Source: an uncultured Desulfobacter sp. (GTDB taxonomy: Bacteria; Desulfobacterota; Desulfobacteria; Desulfobacterales; Desulfobacteraceae). From it: a stretch of DNA of 64,000 bases. This document shows positions 16,787 to 25,231 of this stretch, in pieces (position 1 is the stretch's first letter; each line of letters starts with the position of its first letter). Below the pieces are notes generated by a model. That model worked only from the letters and a program-made list of their open reading frames with translations, did not search any database and was not told where the DNA came from. A program made the position numbers and the translations under genes. The stretch is taken from contig NZ_OY762614.1 in NCBI RefSeq assembly GCF_963666145.1, forward strand, positions 372,001-436,000, given 5' to 3'.

Positions 16787-18478
16787 ATGAAAGCCTTGAT
16801 ACTTGCCGCAGGGCTCGGCACAAGACTGCTGCCCTATACGCAGCAACTGCCCAAGCCCCTTTTCACCATCAACGGCCGGCCAATGCTCGACTATGCCGTG
16901 AAGAACCTTTTGGATGCCGGCTGCACAAAAATTTTTATCAATGCCCACCATCTGGCAGAGGCCATTGCAGACTTTGTTGACAATCACCCGTCAAAGGACA
17001 AGCTTGAGCTTGTTTTTGAACCTGTTATTCTGGAGACAGGCGGAGCCATTGCCAATCTTGCGCGTCAGTTGGCAGACGATGATTTTTTTGTGGTGAATGC
17101 CGATGTGCTCTGTGACTTTGATCTCTCCTTTCTGATGGCCACCCACAAGGCATCCGGCGCTTTGGCCACCCTACTGGTCCATGACTGCCCCAGGTTTAAC
17201 ACCCTTTGCGTGGAGCAGACAAATTCAGGATACGGCATTGTCAGGCATTTTTCCCAGCCACCGGAATCGGGCCTTGCGTTCACAGGCATCCAGGCAATTT
17301 CCCCCGGGTTCTTTGAATACATGCCGTCTGAAAAAATCTTTTCAACCATTGATGTGTATAAAAAATTGTGTGAGGTTGAAAAAATTTTTGCTTTGAAAGC
17401 AACCCAATTCTACTGGCAGGACATGGGCACCCCCCGGGATTACCAGAACACATCCCGGGAATACCTGGCCGCCCGAATTTTTGGCATTACCCCGTCCCGT
17501 ATTCCCGACATGGACATCCAGGCCATTGCCGGGGACGGATCGGACCGTCTCTGGTTCCGTGCCCGGCATCAGGAAAAAAGCCTGATCCTTTCGGATCATG
17601 GGATTTGCATGGACGCGCCCCAAAACAACAACGGCACCGCCCAGTTGAACGCATTTATAAAAATCGGAACCCACTTGGCAGGCAAAGGGATTGCCGTCCC
17701 CTCAATTCTGGGGTATGACACAAATTCGGGTCAGGTGGCAGTATCAGATCTTGGCAGCACACACCTGGCCGACCATATCCAAGGCATGGACGACCCACAG
17801 ATTGTCACACAATATCAACGCGTGATCGACCGGCTGATAGATTTTTCACTAAAAGGCATTGAAAATTTTGATCCCGCATGGACCTGCCAGACGCCGGCCT
17901 ACTCAAAACAGATGATCCTGGATCTGGAATGCCGGTATTTCATGCAGGCTTTTGTGAACGGCTACCTTGGCCGAAAAGAAGAGTTTGAAACATTTGCCCG
18001 ACACTTTTCACTCATTGCCGATAATGCGCTGCTGCATGCAACGACCGGGTTGATGCACAGGGACTGCCAGTCCAAAAACATCATGATCCATGGGGGAGCC
18101 CCCTGGTTCATTGATTTTCAATCGGCCCGCCTGGGACCCATTCAATATGATCTGGCTTCCCTTTTGATTGATCCCTATGTTACACTGTCCCGGGCCGTCA
18201 GGGATGAACTGCTAAACTATGCCCTGGAACACATCGGCCTAAAAGTATCCGTTGATAAAAATAATTTTACGCATTCATTCAGATACTGCTGTATTTCGCG
18301 CAACCTTCAGATGCTGGGGGCGTTTGGATTTTTAACCCAGGTTAAACACAAGCATCAATTTGAAAAATACATCCCGGCTGCCCTGAAAGGGCTTGAACGT
18401 CGACTCCAAAACTTAAACGAACCCGGCTTGGCTGATCTGACACATTTTGCCCAAAGCCTCCAAGGAGATTTAAAATGA
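16787..18478 (+). CDS. MurU-AmgK fusion: sugar-1-P nucleotidyltransferase plus aminoglycoside-phosphotransferase-like kinase
   Basis: The 563-residue protein joins two enzymes. Residues 1-230 form a nucleotidyltransferase with LAAGLGTRLLPYTQQLPKP, closest in style to MurU (MurNAc-1-P uridylyltransferase). Residues 245-560 form an APH-fold kinase with the catalytic HRD (H424-D426, MHRDCQSKNIM) and IDFQSARLGP metal loop, as in AmgK, the anomeric MurNAc/GlcNAc kinase. In pseudomonads AmgK and MurU are separate adjacent genes that recycle MurNAc to UDP-MurNAc; here they are one polypeptide in reverse order. Function is inferred from domains and from the NamZ-like gene nearby. Its stop overlaps the dapB start (ATGA). 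Confidence 0.85.
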   Translation: MKALILAAGLGTRLLPYTQQLPKPLFTINGRPMLDYAVKNLLDAGCTKIFINAHHLAEAIADFVDNHPSKDKLELVFEPVILETGGAIANLARQLADDDFFVVNADVLCDFDLSFLMATHKASGALATLLVHDCPRFNTLCVEQTNSGYGIVRHFSQPPESGLAFTGIQAISPGFFEYMPSEKIFSTIDVYKKLCEVEKIFALKATQFYWQDMGTPRDYQNTSREYLAARIFGITPSRIPDMDIQAIAGDGSDRLWFRARHQEKSLILSDHGICMDAPQNNNGTAQLNAFIKIGTHLAGKGIAVPSILGYDTNSGQVAVSDLGSTHLADHIQGMDDPQIVTQYQRVIDRLIDFSLKGIENFDPAWTCQTPAYSKQMILDLECRYFMQAFVNGYLGRKEEFETFARHFSLIADNALLHATTGLMHRDCQSKNIMIHGGAPWFIDFQSARLGPIQYDLASLLIDPYVTLSRAVRDELLNYALEHIGLKVSVDKNNFTHSFRYCCISRNLQMLGAFGFLTQVKHKHQFEKYIPAALKGLERRLQNLNEPGLADLTHFAQSLQGDLK

Positions 18479-19311
18479 ATAGTATCCCCGTAATGGTCAA
18501 CGGACTGCCCGGCAATGTCGCCCGTATCATGGCTGAATCCGCAATCCAGGATGAACGGTTTACCCTTGTCCCCTTCTCCCTGACCGGAGAGGACATCACG
18601 TTAGGCCAGGTCACAGTAGCCCAGACAAACGTGACCCTTTTGAAACCCAGTGAAAGGGAAAACAAGATCCAGGAAATTCTTGAATCGTATCCCGGTTTCA
18701 TCTGTGTGGACTACACCCACCCCACCGCAGTAAACGACAATGCAACATTTTATGTTGCCAACAAGATCCCCTTTGTCATGGGCACCACAGGCGGAGACAG
18801 ACAGGCGTTGGAAAATACGGTGAAAAACGGTTCCATGCCCTCGGTCATTGCCCCGAACATGGCCAAACAGATTGTAGGACTTCAAGCCATGCTTGAATAC
18901 GGAGCAAAGACCTTTCCCGGACTGTTTAAAGGCTTCTCGCTTCAGGTCAAAGAGAGCCACCAGCAGGGAAAGGCGGATACTTCGGGGACCGCCAAGGCCC
19001 TGGTGGCCTGTTTCAACGAACTGGGCACCGACTTCAAAATTTCCGACATTGAAAAAATCAGAGATCCCAAAATCCAGAAAGAAGCGTTAGGTGTTCCCGA
19101 AGAATTTATAGGCGGTCACGGGTGGCACACCTATACCCTGGAAGCGCCTGACGGGTCGGCATTGTTTGAACTGAAACATAATATAAACGGCCGTCAGATT
19201 TATGTTTCCGGCACCTTTGACGCGGTTGTTTTTCTAAAAAACAGAATTGATACAAACACCTTTGAGAAAAAACTGTTTACCATGATTGATGTTCTGACCG
19301 CCGGGAAATGA
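18475..19311 (+). CDS. dapB: 4-hydroxy-tetrahydrodipicolinate reductase (plant-type)
   Basis: This NAD(P)H-dependent reductase acts in the diaminopimelate/lysine pathway and feeds peptidoglycan precursors. The 278-residue protein shows VMVNGLPGNVAR as nucleotide-binding loop, VDYTHPTAV, MGTTGGD and VKESHQQGKADTSGTA, the catalytic His/Lys and substrate loop. The VNGLPG start and overall length resemble the plant-type DapB rather than E. coli DapB. It overlaps the upstream fusion gene and the downstream J-domain gene by 4 bases each, implying translational coupling. The operon therefore links lipid, MurNAc-salvage and DAP synthesis, all envelope supply. Confidence 0.93.
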   Translation: MNSIPVMVNGLPGNVARIMAESAIQDERFTLVPFSLTGEDITLGQVTVAQTNVTLLKPSERENKIQEILESYPGFICVDYTHPTAVNDNATFYVANKIPFVMGTTGGDRQALENTVKNGSMPSVIAPNMAKQIVGLQAMLEYGAKTFPGLFKGFSLQVKESHQQGKADTSGTAKALVACFNELGTDFKISDIEKIRDPKIQKEALGVPEEFIGGHGWHTYTLEAPDGSALFELKHNINGRQIYVSGTFDAVVFLKNRIDTNTFEKKLFTMIDVLTAGK

Positions 19312-19832
19312 CCATGTCTTCCCTGGTTAAGTTTGTACTGATCATTCTGGGCCTGGCCTATCTTATTTCGCCGGCGGATCTTATTCCTGAAATGTATCTG
19401 CCCTGGATTGGATGGATAGATGACAGCCTGGTCCTCATGTGTCTGTATCATCTGATTCGATATGGCCGGCTGCCATCCTTTTTATTTAAAAAAGGCAACA
19501 AACAATCCACCGGGAAACAAAGGCAGGAGTCCGGCCAGGCCTATAAAAAGGCTGAATCAAACCAATCATCAGGCAGAACCGGGGCTACGGGTCAGTCAAC
19601 AAAAGAGAACAATTCAGCACACACGAGCACCCTTAAATCCCCATATGAGATACTTGGGGTGGACGAATCGGCCTTGTGGCCCGAGATTCAAACGGCATAT
19701 AAAAACAAAGCCAAGCAATATCACCCGGATAAACTCTCCCATCTGGGTGAAGAATTTTCAACCCTTGCCAATGAAAAATTTTTAGAAATTCAGCAGGCAT
19801 ATGCAAAGCTTAAACGCATTTATAATAAATAG
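19308..19832 (+). CDS. DUF1232-like membrane protein with C-terminal J domain
   Basis: This 174-residue protein has two hydrophobic stretches near the N-terminus (about residues 3-20 and 32-46) with the LISPADLIPE motif of the YkvA/DUF1232 family. A hydrophilic Gln/Ser-rich linker follows. A J domain covers about 108-172 (SPYEILGVDESA, then YHPDKL with the HPD that stimulates Hsp70 ATPase). It probably recruits DnaK to the membrane; the client is unknown. It starts inside the dapB stop (ATGA), and an in-frame ATG two codons on is an alternative. Confidence 0.85.
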   Translation: MTMSSLVKFVLIILGLAYLISPADLIPEMYLPWIGWIDDSLVLMCLYHLIRYGRLPSFLFKKGNKQSTGKQRQESGQAYKKAESNQSSGRTGATGQSTKENNSAHTSTLKSPYEILGVDESALWPEIQTAYKNKAKQYHPDKLSHLGEEFSTLANEKFLEIQQAYAKLKRIYNK

Positions 19833-19847
19833 TGTTAGGAAATTGAA

Positions 19848-20141
19848 GTGACCGGCATCAGCGAAATTCTTATACTTATCCTTCTGATACTGTGTATCCT
19901 GATCGTACCCAGAATGATGAACCCAAATCCCCAGGCCAAAAGAAAAAAAACAAAGCCGTCGGCCAGGGTCTTCACCATGAAAATAAGAATCGCCATTGTT
20001 TTGTCCGCAGCCGATATCATCATCAGTGCATTGTGGACAAAACCCTGGCAGGGTCAAATCTCAATGTTTATTGTGTCCGGCATTCTGCCCGTGGCCTTGG
20101 GATGGTCCCTTGTATGGATATTTTTGGCACGAAAGAAATAA
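19848..20141 (+). CDS. Small membrane protein, function unknown
   Basis: The 97-residue product has three hydrophobic segments (about 6-21, 45-62 and 72-93) joined by a short lysine-rich cytoplasmic loop (NPQAKRKKTKPSAR). The start is GTG at 19848 with TTAGGA 7 bases upstream. It lies 15 bases after the J-domain gene and is probably the last gene of the plsB operon. No family was recognised. Confidence 0.65.
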   Translation: MTGISEILILILLILCILIVPRMMNPNPQAKRKKTKPSARVFTMKIRIAIVLSAADIIISALWTKPWQGQISMFIVSGILPVALGWSLVWIFLARKK

Positions 20142-20179
20142 TGGATTTATTTGAAAGCGCTCGGTAGATAACAATGAAA

Positions 20180-20204
20180 GGAAGGGGGGGGTATTCACCC
20201 TTCC
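20180..20204. terminator. Hairpin between convergent genes
   Basis: A 7-base stem GGAAGGG/CCCTTCC (20180-20186 with 20198-20204) lies between the plsB operon and the convergent esterase gene. No T-tract follows on either strand, so intrinsic termination is uncertain. Confidence 0.4.
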
Positions 20205-20273
20205 CATATCACCTAATTAGATTGACTATTTTCATAATCAATTAAAAAAACACTGATAAAAAATCCGATTTCG

Positions 20274-21302
20274 CTAATTCTTCAACCGTTTTCGAATTCT
20301 TACATGCCCTTTAATATTGTGATCAACAATTATTTCCAATGCTCTTTCTGCAATCACTCTATGAGCTGCTGTTGTCGGATGAATGTCATCGAAAAAGATA
20401 TATTCATCCGGGTTATCAACAAGTTCTTCTTCATTAGGTACAATTGTCACGCCAAGGGGACAACCCAAGTCATCTGTACTCATTCTAACCGTATCACTTA
20501 CATTGGTGAAACCAAAAGCTGCCGGATCAATAAGCATTTCCTGAAACAAGCTAAAAATATCTAATCTATAAAGATTAAGTTCTTTTGAATTAGATGTCTT
20601 CAATTCATTTTTTAATTTATTAAGCTCTCTGCCTAAATTGATGTTAAATCCTATGGATATGCCGTCAAATATCCATGATATTTCCGAACCGAGGCATTGG
20701 GCTCGCGCTGTCTGCCCCAGAGGAGGTAGATTAGGGATCATTAAATTCAATGTTTCATCTAAAGAGGCTAAAGCCAACCTCCTTATATGTTCAATAATGT
20801 TATTTACTATTTCTTGGGGATTCTGATCATCCCCATTATGGATATCATTTGCGCCGGCCCATAAAATAAAAAATTGGTTGTCTTTTGGAGAATCAGACAC
20901 CAGAAAACTCTCAATTTGGGTGCCAATATTAGGCGTGTTGTAAATAGATCTTCCATCTCCTGTTTCAGCTCCGCCCCAAGCATAGTTCGTTCCGCCCAAA
21001 AAACTTGGCGCCGGCACATCTACACCAATGGCCACGGCAAGATATTCAACCCACACCAATCCATTAGAGAAACGTCCCTGGTAATATGGCGGTGACTTTG
21101 GCGTTTGGACACTGTCGCCATTCTCATCAGTCGGCGTCGTTGCGAAATAGAGATTACCTGTATCTGATAAACTGTCACCAAAAACAACAATCTCATCAAT
21201 GCCCTTAGCAAACAAGGGTGAAACACAAATGCTTGAACAGGCAAGTGTAGCAAAAAGCAAAACAGCAAATAACAAGGATAAGGATTTCCTTACGTCTCTC
21301 AT
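20274..21302 (-). CDS. Secreted GDSL/SGNH-family esterase or lipase
   Basis: This is a 342-residue hydrolase exported through an N-terminal signal peptide (about residues 1-33, hydrophobic core LLFAVLLFATLACSS). The SGNH blocks are visible. Block I FGDSLSDTGN supplies the serine nucleophile, GGTNYAWGGA provides the block II glycine, WAGANDI the block III asparagine, and FFDDIHPTTAAH the block V Asp-His pair. It resembles thermolabile-hemolysin/lecithinase-type GDSL enzymes without an autotransporter barrel. Substrate is unknown. AAAGGAG 7 bases before the ATG supports the start. It is monocistronic and more AT-rich than the neighbouring operon. Confidence 0.9.
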   Translation of the reverse strand: MRDVRKSLSLLFAVLLFATLACSSICVSPLFAKGIDEIVVFGDSLSDTGNLYFATTPTDENGDSVQTPKSPPYYQGRFSNGLVWVEYLAVAIGVDVPAPSFLGGTNYAWGGAETGDGRSIYNTPNIGTQIESFLVSDSPKDNQFFILWAGANDIHNGDDQNPQEIVNNIIEHIRRLALASLDETLNLMIPNLPPLGQTARAQCLGSEISWIFDGISIGFNINLGRELNKLKNELKTSNSKELNLYRLDIFSLFQEMLIDPAAFGFTNVSDTVRMSTDDLGCPLGVTIVPNEEELVDNPDEYIFFDDIHPTTAAHRVIAERALEIIVDHNIKGHVRIRKRLKN

Positions 21303-21671
21303 GGTAAAGCTCCTTTAGGTTAATTATTTGATTATGACGGATATGGGGACAAATCGAATAACGGTGAAATAGACTGAAAAAAATATTTCCGGCGTTATGG
21401 TTGAATGCTCAACAACAACTATAACAAATAACAAAAATGATGGCTCAGGCCTTTAACACGCATCCCCTGATAGAATCGAACTATTTGTATGCACATTTGT
21501 CAAGCACAATATAAAAAACCGGTTGCGTATCGGAAGACAAGGGTCTTGCTTCTGCCACATTGTCAAGAAAAATCCGGACTTGACTTATATGAGCCAAGTC
21601 GGTACCGTTTCATATATTCGCCGTTAAAAAGTCAATATCAGGAACACAAAAAGCTCATATATAACACCTGT
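21303..21671. promoter_or_regulatory. Divergent region esterase / SulP
   Basis: About 370 bases hold the esterase promoter (minus) and the SulP leader (plus). The SulP frame stays open back to an ATG at 21489. That 61-residue extension is hydrophilic, Cys/Lys-rich and unlike SulP N-termini, so the region is treated as leader. No clear promoter boxes were seen. Confidence 0.25.
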
Positions 21672-23450
21672 ATGAACAATATTTTCAGAAAAGCCGCACC
21701 TGTTCGTCCGATACCTGCCGGGATACAACTTTTCCCGTTTCTGGCATGGCTGAGTCGAATCAATGGGGTATCCCTGCGTGCAGATGTGCTGGCAGGGCTC
21801 ACAGGCGCCTTTATCGTGCTACCCCAGGGCGTATCCTTTGCCATGATTGCCGGGCTTCCGGCACAGTACGGGCTGTATGCCGCCATTGTTCCGCCGATCA
21901 TCGCGGCCCTGTTCGGTTCATCCAGGCATCTGGTCTCTGGACCCACTACGGCGATCTCAATTATTGTTTTCTCCACCCTGAGTCCTTTGGCCGAACCCGG
22001 TTCTGCCGATTATATCCGCCTGACGCTGACCCTGACCTTTATGGCCGGCCTTTTCCAGCTTATATTCGGTCTGATCCGCCTGGGCACCCTGGTCAACTTT
22101 GTCTCTCACTCGGTTGTTGTGGGGTTTTCGGCCGGGGCAGCTTTGCTTATTGCCACCTCCCAGCTCAAACATGCGCTGGGGGTACCGGTGCCCAGCGGAT
22201 CTTCGTTTTTAACCACCTGGACGTTTCTGATTAAATCACATGCGCAGATCAACTATTATGAACTGTGCATCGCCGTGATTTCCCTTTGCTGTGCCATTGC
22301 CATCAAAGCCTGGAAACCCCGGTGGCCGGCATTGCTGTTTGCCTTGATTACGGGCGCCCTGTTCAGCCTCGCCATGGACGGCCAGGTCCATGGGGTCAGA
22401 TTTTTGGGCGAACTGAACGGTCAACTGCCCCAGATTTCAGTACCGGATTTTACCCTGGACACCTTGAGGCTCATGGCGCCCGGCGCCCTGGCCGTGGCGT
22501 TTTTGGGCCTGATTGAAGCATTGTCCATTGCAAGATCCATTGCCGTTCAATCCGGCCAGCACATTGACGGCAACCAGGAGTTCATCGGCCAGGGACTGTC
22601 AAACATTGCCGGCAGCTTTTTTTCAGGGTATGCAAGTTCCGGCTCCTTTACCCGTTCCGGGGTGAACTATGATTCGGGTGCCGTCTCTCCGCTCGCCTCC
22701 ATTTTTTCGGCCCTGTTCCTGACGGTTATCGTCTTGCTGGTGGCCCCGCTAACCGCCTATTTGCCGTTATCAGCCATGGGTGGCGCCATCTTATTTGTGG
22801 CCTTCAAACTCATTGATGTCCGCCATATCAAAGAGATACTTAAAAGCAGCCGACCCGATACCATGGTGCTTATCGCCACCTTCACCGCCACCCTGTTTTT
22901 TGCCATTGAGTTTGCCATTTATTCAGGCATCCTCCTGTCCATGGCCATCTACCTGACACGCACCTCCCACCCCCATGTTACGCCGCTGACGCCTGATCCT
23001 TCGGATGATCGAAGAACATTGATCAATGCAAGGGAGAGTGACACCCCCCCCTGCCCCCAGCTGACAATGGTCCAAATTCACGGCTCCCTTTTTTTCGGGG
23101 CTGCCAACCATGTGGCCCAGGCCCTTGAAGAGATCGACGGATACAATCCAAAGCATCTGTTGATTGTGGGATACGCCATTAACTTCATTGATGTATCCGG
23201 TGCCATGGTATTGGTCAAAGAAGCTATGCGCAGACGAAAATTAGGTAAAAACCTATATCTTTGCCGAGTCAACCGGGATGTCGAGCATTTTTTAATTCAC
23301 GGCGATTTTATGGATAAAATCGGAAATTCCCACCTTTTTCAGCAGGAAAGCCAGGCTATAAGCACCATCTACAAAAGGCTGGACCCAACCATATGCCACG
23401 CCTGCAAAGTTCGCATTTTTCGCGAATGCCCCACAGATCCTACAATCTAA
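21672..23450 (+). CDS. SulP-family anion transporter with STAS domain
   Basis: This inner-membrane secondary transporter takes sulfate, bicarbonate or other anions. From the ATG at 21672 it is 592 residues. The membrane core has many helices including LAGLTGAFIVLPQGVSFAMI, AGLPAQYGLYAA, SSRHLVSGPTTA and SGYASSGSFTRSGVNYDSGA, the SulP substrate core. A STAS domain (about 470-570) contains MVQIHGSLFFGAA and FIDVSGAMVLV. The C-terminus has a CHACKVRIFREC cysteine cluster. In a sulfate reducer a sulfate role is tempting, but bicarbonate or other anions are equally possible. The start lacks a good ribosome site; an ATG at 21489 would add 61 residues. Confidence 0.92.
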   Translation: MNNIFRKAAPVRPIPAGIQLFPFLAWLSRINGVSLRADVLAGLTGAFIVLPQGVSFAMIAGLPAQYGLYAAIVPPIIAALFGSSRHLVSGPTTAISIIVFSTLSPLAEPGSADYIRLTLTLTFMAGLFQLIFGLIRLGTLVNFVSHSVVVGFSAGAALLIATSQLKHALGVPVPSGSSFLTTWTFLIKSHAQINYYELCIAVISLCCAIAIKAWKPRWPALLFALITGALFSLAMDGQVHGVRFLGELNGQLPQISVPDFTLDTLRLMAPGALAVAFLGLIEALSIARSIAVQSGQHIDGNQEFIGQGLSNIAGSFFSGYASSGSFTRSGVNYDSGAVSPLASIFSALFLTVIVLLVAPLTAYLPLSAMGGAILFVAFKLIDVRHIKEILKSSRPDTMVLIATFTATLFFAIEFAIYSGILLSMAIYLTRTSHPHVTPLTPDPSDDRRTLINARESDTPPCPQLTMVQIHGSLFFGAANHVAQALEEIDGYNPKHLLIVGYAINFIDVSGAMVLVKEAMRRRKLGKNLYLCRVNRDVEHFLIHGDFMDKIGNSHLFQQESQAISTIYKRLDPTICHACKVRIFRECPTDPTI

Positions 23451-23590
23451 GTGAAACGTCAAAAATCATTACCGATTGCTGTATCCGAAAGCAAGAAAAG
23501 CCCCGCGCTCCAAGGCTGAATTATTTCGGTAGCATTTACAGATTTTAACACACACCCTATCTTTGATATTTTAAAGCCGTTAAAAACAGA

Positions 23591-25185
23591 CTGAAGTTTC
23601 CTAAAAATTAATACTGGCTCAAAGGACGTTTAAAATGCAGTTGGTATGGAAATTGAAATTCATTTTTCATACCAAAGAGAAAGGTTTGATTAAGATAAAT
23701 TATTGATTTTATTAAAATAAACCTCGTTAAACTTTTGAAAAAGTAGGCGCTCCTATGGTATACTACAATTATGGCTAAATACTTGAAACTATACAAAAAA
23801 AGGAGCAGCCTACCATGTTTATATTACGTGATTTGCTACGACCTCTGCAAGCTGAATTTTCAAATACTGCTCAGGGACAGAAAAGAAAAGTCTGGTTTGC
23901 ATACACGTTGCTGGCTGTGGTGGTGCCATTTACATCTTCAATCACCTCCAATCTGTTACGTGCCCTGCAAACTTTGTTCGGTTTTAAACTGCAAAGTCAG
24001 AGGTTTTATGCCTTTATGGCGAGTCCGACATTACCGTGGGAAGGATTATGGCAAGCCATGTGGGGAATGATTCCGTCACCAGTTGTAGAAGGACGAATTA
24101 TGGTAGCACTGGATGATTCTATAAATCCAAAGAGTGGAAAGAAAATTTTTGGTTGCGCACATTTTCACGACCATGCAGCAAAGTCCAACCAGAGTTCCTA
24201 CCCATGGTCACAGTGCATTCTGGCAGTAGGGTTATTGAAAAAAATAAAATCTCGATGGGCCTGCCTGCCTCTTGATTTTCGGTTTTATATGATGAAAAAG
24301 GATATTGAGGTAGAATCTGCTACAGCCAAACGAAAAGGGGAAGTTCTTCCTTTTGAAGACAAAATGGCACAGGCTGCCACAATGATAAAGGGCATTCAAA
24401 ATTATTATAATCAACCAGTGTTGACTGTGACAGATAGCTGGTTTGGCAATAATGGCCTCTGGTCCAGGTTAGATCGTGGAAAAGAAGGCTCTTTCCATCT
24501 ACTTTCTCGTATGCGCACAAATATTACATTGTATGGTTTTGCACCTGTGCCTACCGGAAAAACTAAGGCAGGGCGCCCACGAAAATATGGCCGACGTATG
24601 GGTTCTGTGGATGATTGTGCAGCAAAATTTAAAGAAAACTCCCAGGCTTATACGGTTTTTCTTTACGGCAAAAACAGAGAAGTACAGGCATATTCACAAA
24701 CCGTTATGCTAAAAACGATGAAGTGCCAGGTGCGAGTTATTTGGGTTTATCGGAAAACACGATACGTTGCCCTGATGACCACAGATATGGCGCTTTCGGT
24801 TGAGCAAATTATAGAATATTATGGTGCGCGCTGGAAAATAGAATCCGGATTTAAGGAGATCAAGCAGGAGATTGGCAGTTCAAAATCACAAGTTCGGAAT
24901 GCGGAATCCGTATTGAATCACCTTAACTTCTGCATGATGGCCACTACGCTGATATGGATCTATGCCGACCGGTTGGAAAAGGCACCAGACCGAAGACATA
25001 AAATTCGGGGACGATCTGGATTTGCATTTTCTGATGTGCGCAGGATTATTGCCGAGACGGCATTGAGTTCTGATTTTTGTGGGGTTTGCCCTGTGCCAAG
25101 TCAAACCCCACAAAAATCTTTCGTCAAGACCCTGCTACGCATGGTTGCATAGCAAGGGGCTCAATAAATTTACAGGAAACTTTAG
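23591..25185 (+). mobile_element. IS4-superfamily insertion sequence, 1595 bp
   Basis: The ends are imperfect inverted repeats of about 22 bases: the left starts CTGAAGTTTCCT at 23591, and the right, read inward from 25185, starts CTAAAGTTTCCT. A perfect 7-base direct repeat AAACAGA abuts both ends (23584-23590 and 25186-25192), the expected target duplication. CTGA-type termini are common in the IS4 superfamily. It carries one intact transposase gene. It landed between sulP and the mechanosensitive-channel gene, 40 bases before the latter's start. Confidence 0.88.
23815..25152 (+). CDS. IS4-superfamily DDE transposase
   Basis: This intact 445-residue transposase shows likely catalytic acidic positions in VALDDSINPKSGKKIFG, LTVTDSWFG and the C-terminal YGARWKIESGFKEIKQEIG (Y-x-R-W-x-IE signature of IS4-type enzymes). 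A GGAGC site lies about 10 bases before the ATG. Terminal repeats and target duplication flank it, so the element may be recently active. The exact IS group was not assigned. Confidence 0.9.
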   Translation: MFILRDLLRPLQAEFSNTAQGQKRKVWFAYTLLAVVVPFTSSITSNLLRALQTLFGFKLQSQRFYAFMASPTLPWEGLWQAMWGMIPSPVVEGRIMVALDDSINPKSGKKIFGCAHFHDHAAKSNQSSYPWSQCILAVGLLKKIKSRWACLPLDFRFYMMKKDIEVESATAKRKGEVLPFEDKMAQAATMIKGIQNYYNQPVLTVTDSWFGNNGLWSRLDRGKEGSFHLLSRMRTNITLYGFAPVPTGKTKAGRPRKYGRRMGSVDDCAAKFKENSQAYTVFLYGKNREVQAYSQTVMLKTMKCQVRVIWVYRKTRYVALMTTDMALSVEQIIEYYGARWKIESGFKEIKQEIGSSKSQVRNAESVLNHLNFCMMATTLIWIYADRLEKAPDRRHKIRGRSGFAFSDVRRIIAETALSSDFCGVCPVPSQTPQKSFVKTLLRMVA

Positions 25186-25231
25186 AAACAGACTATAGAA
25201 ATACATTTTAATTAAAGAAAGATATCATCAG

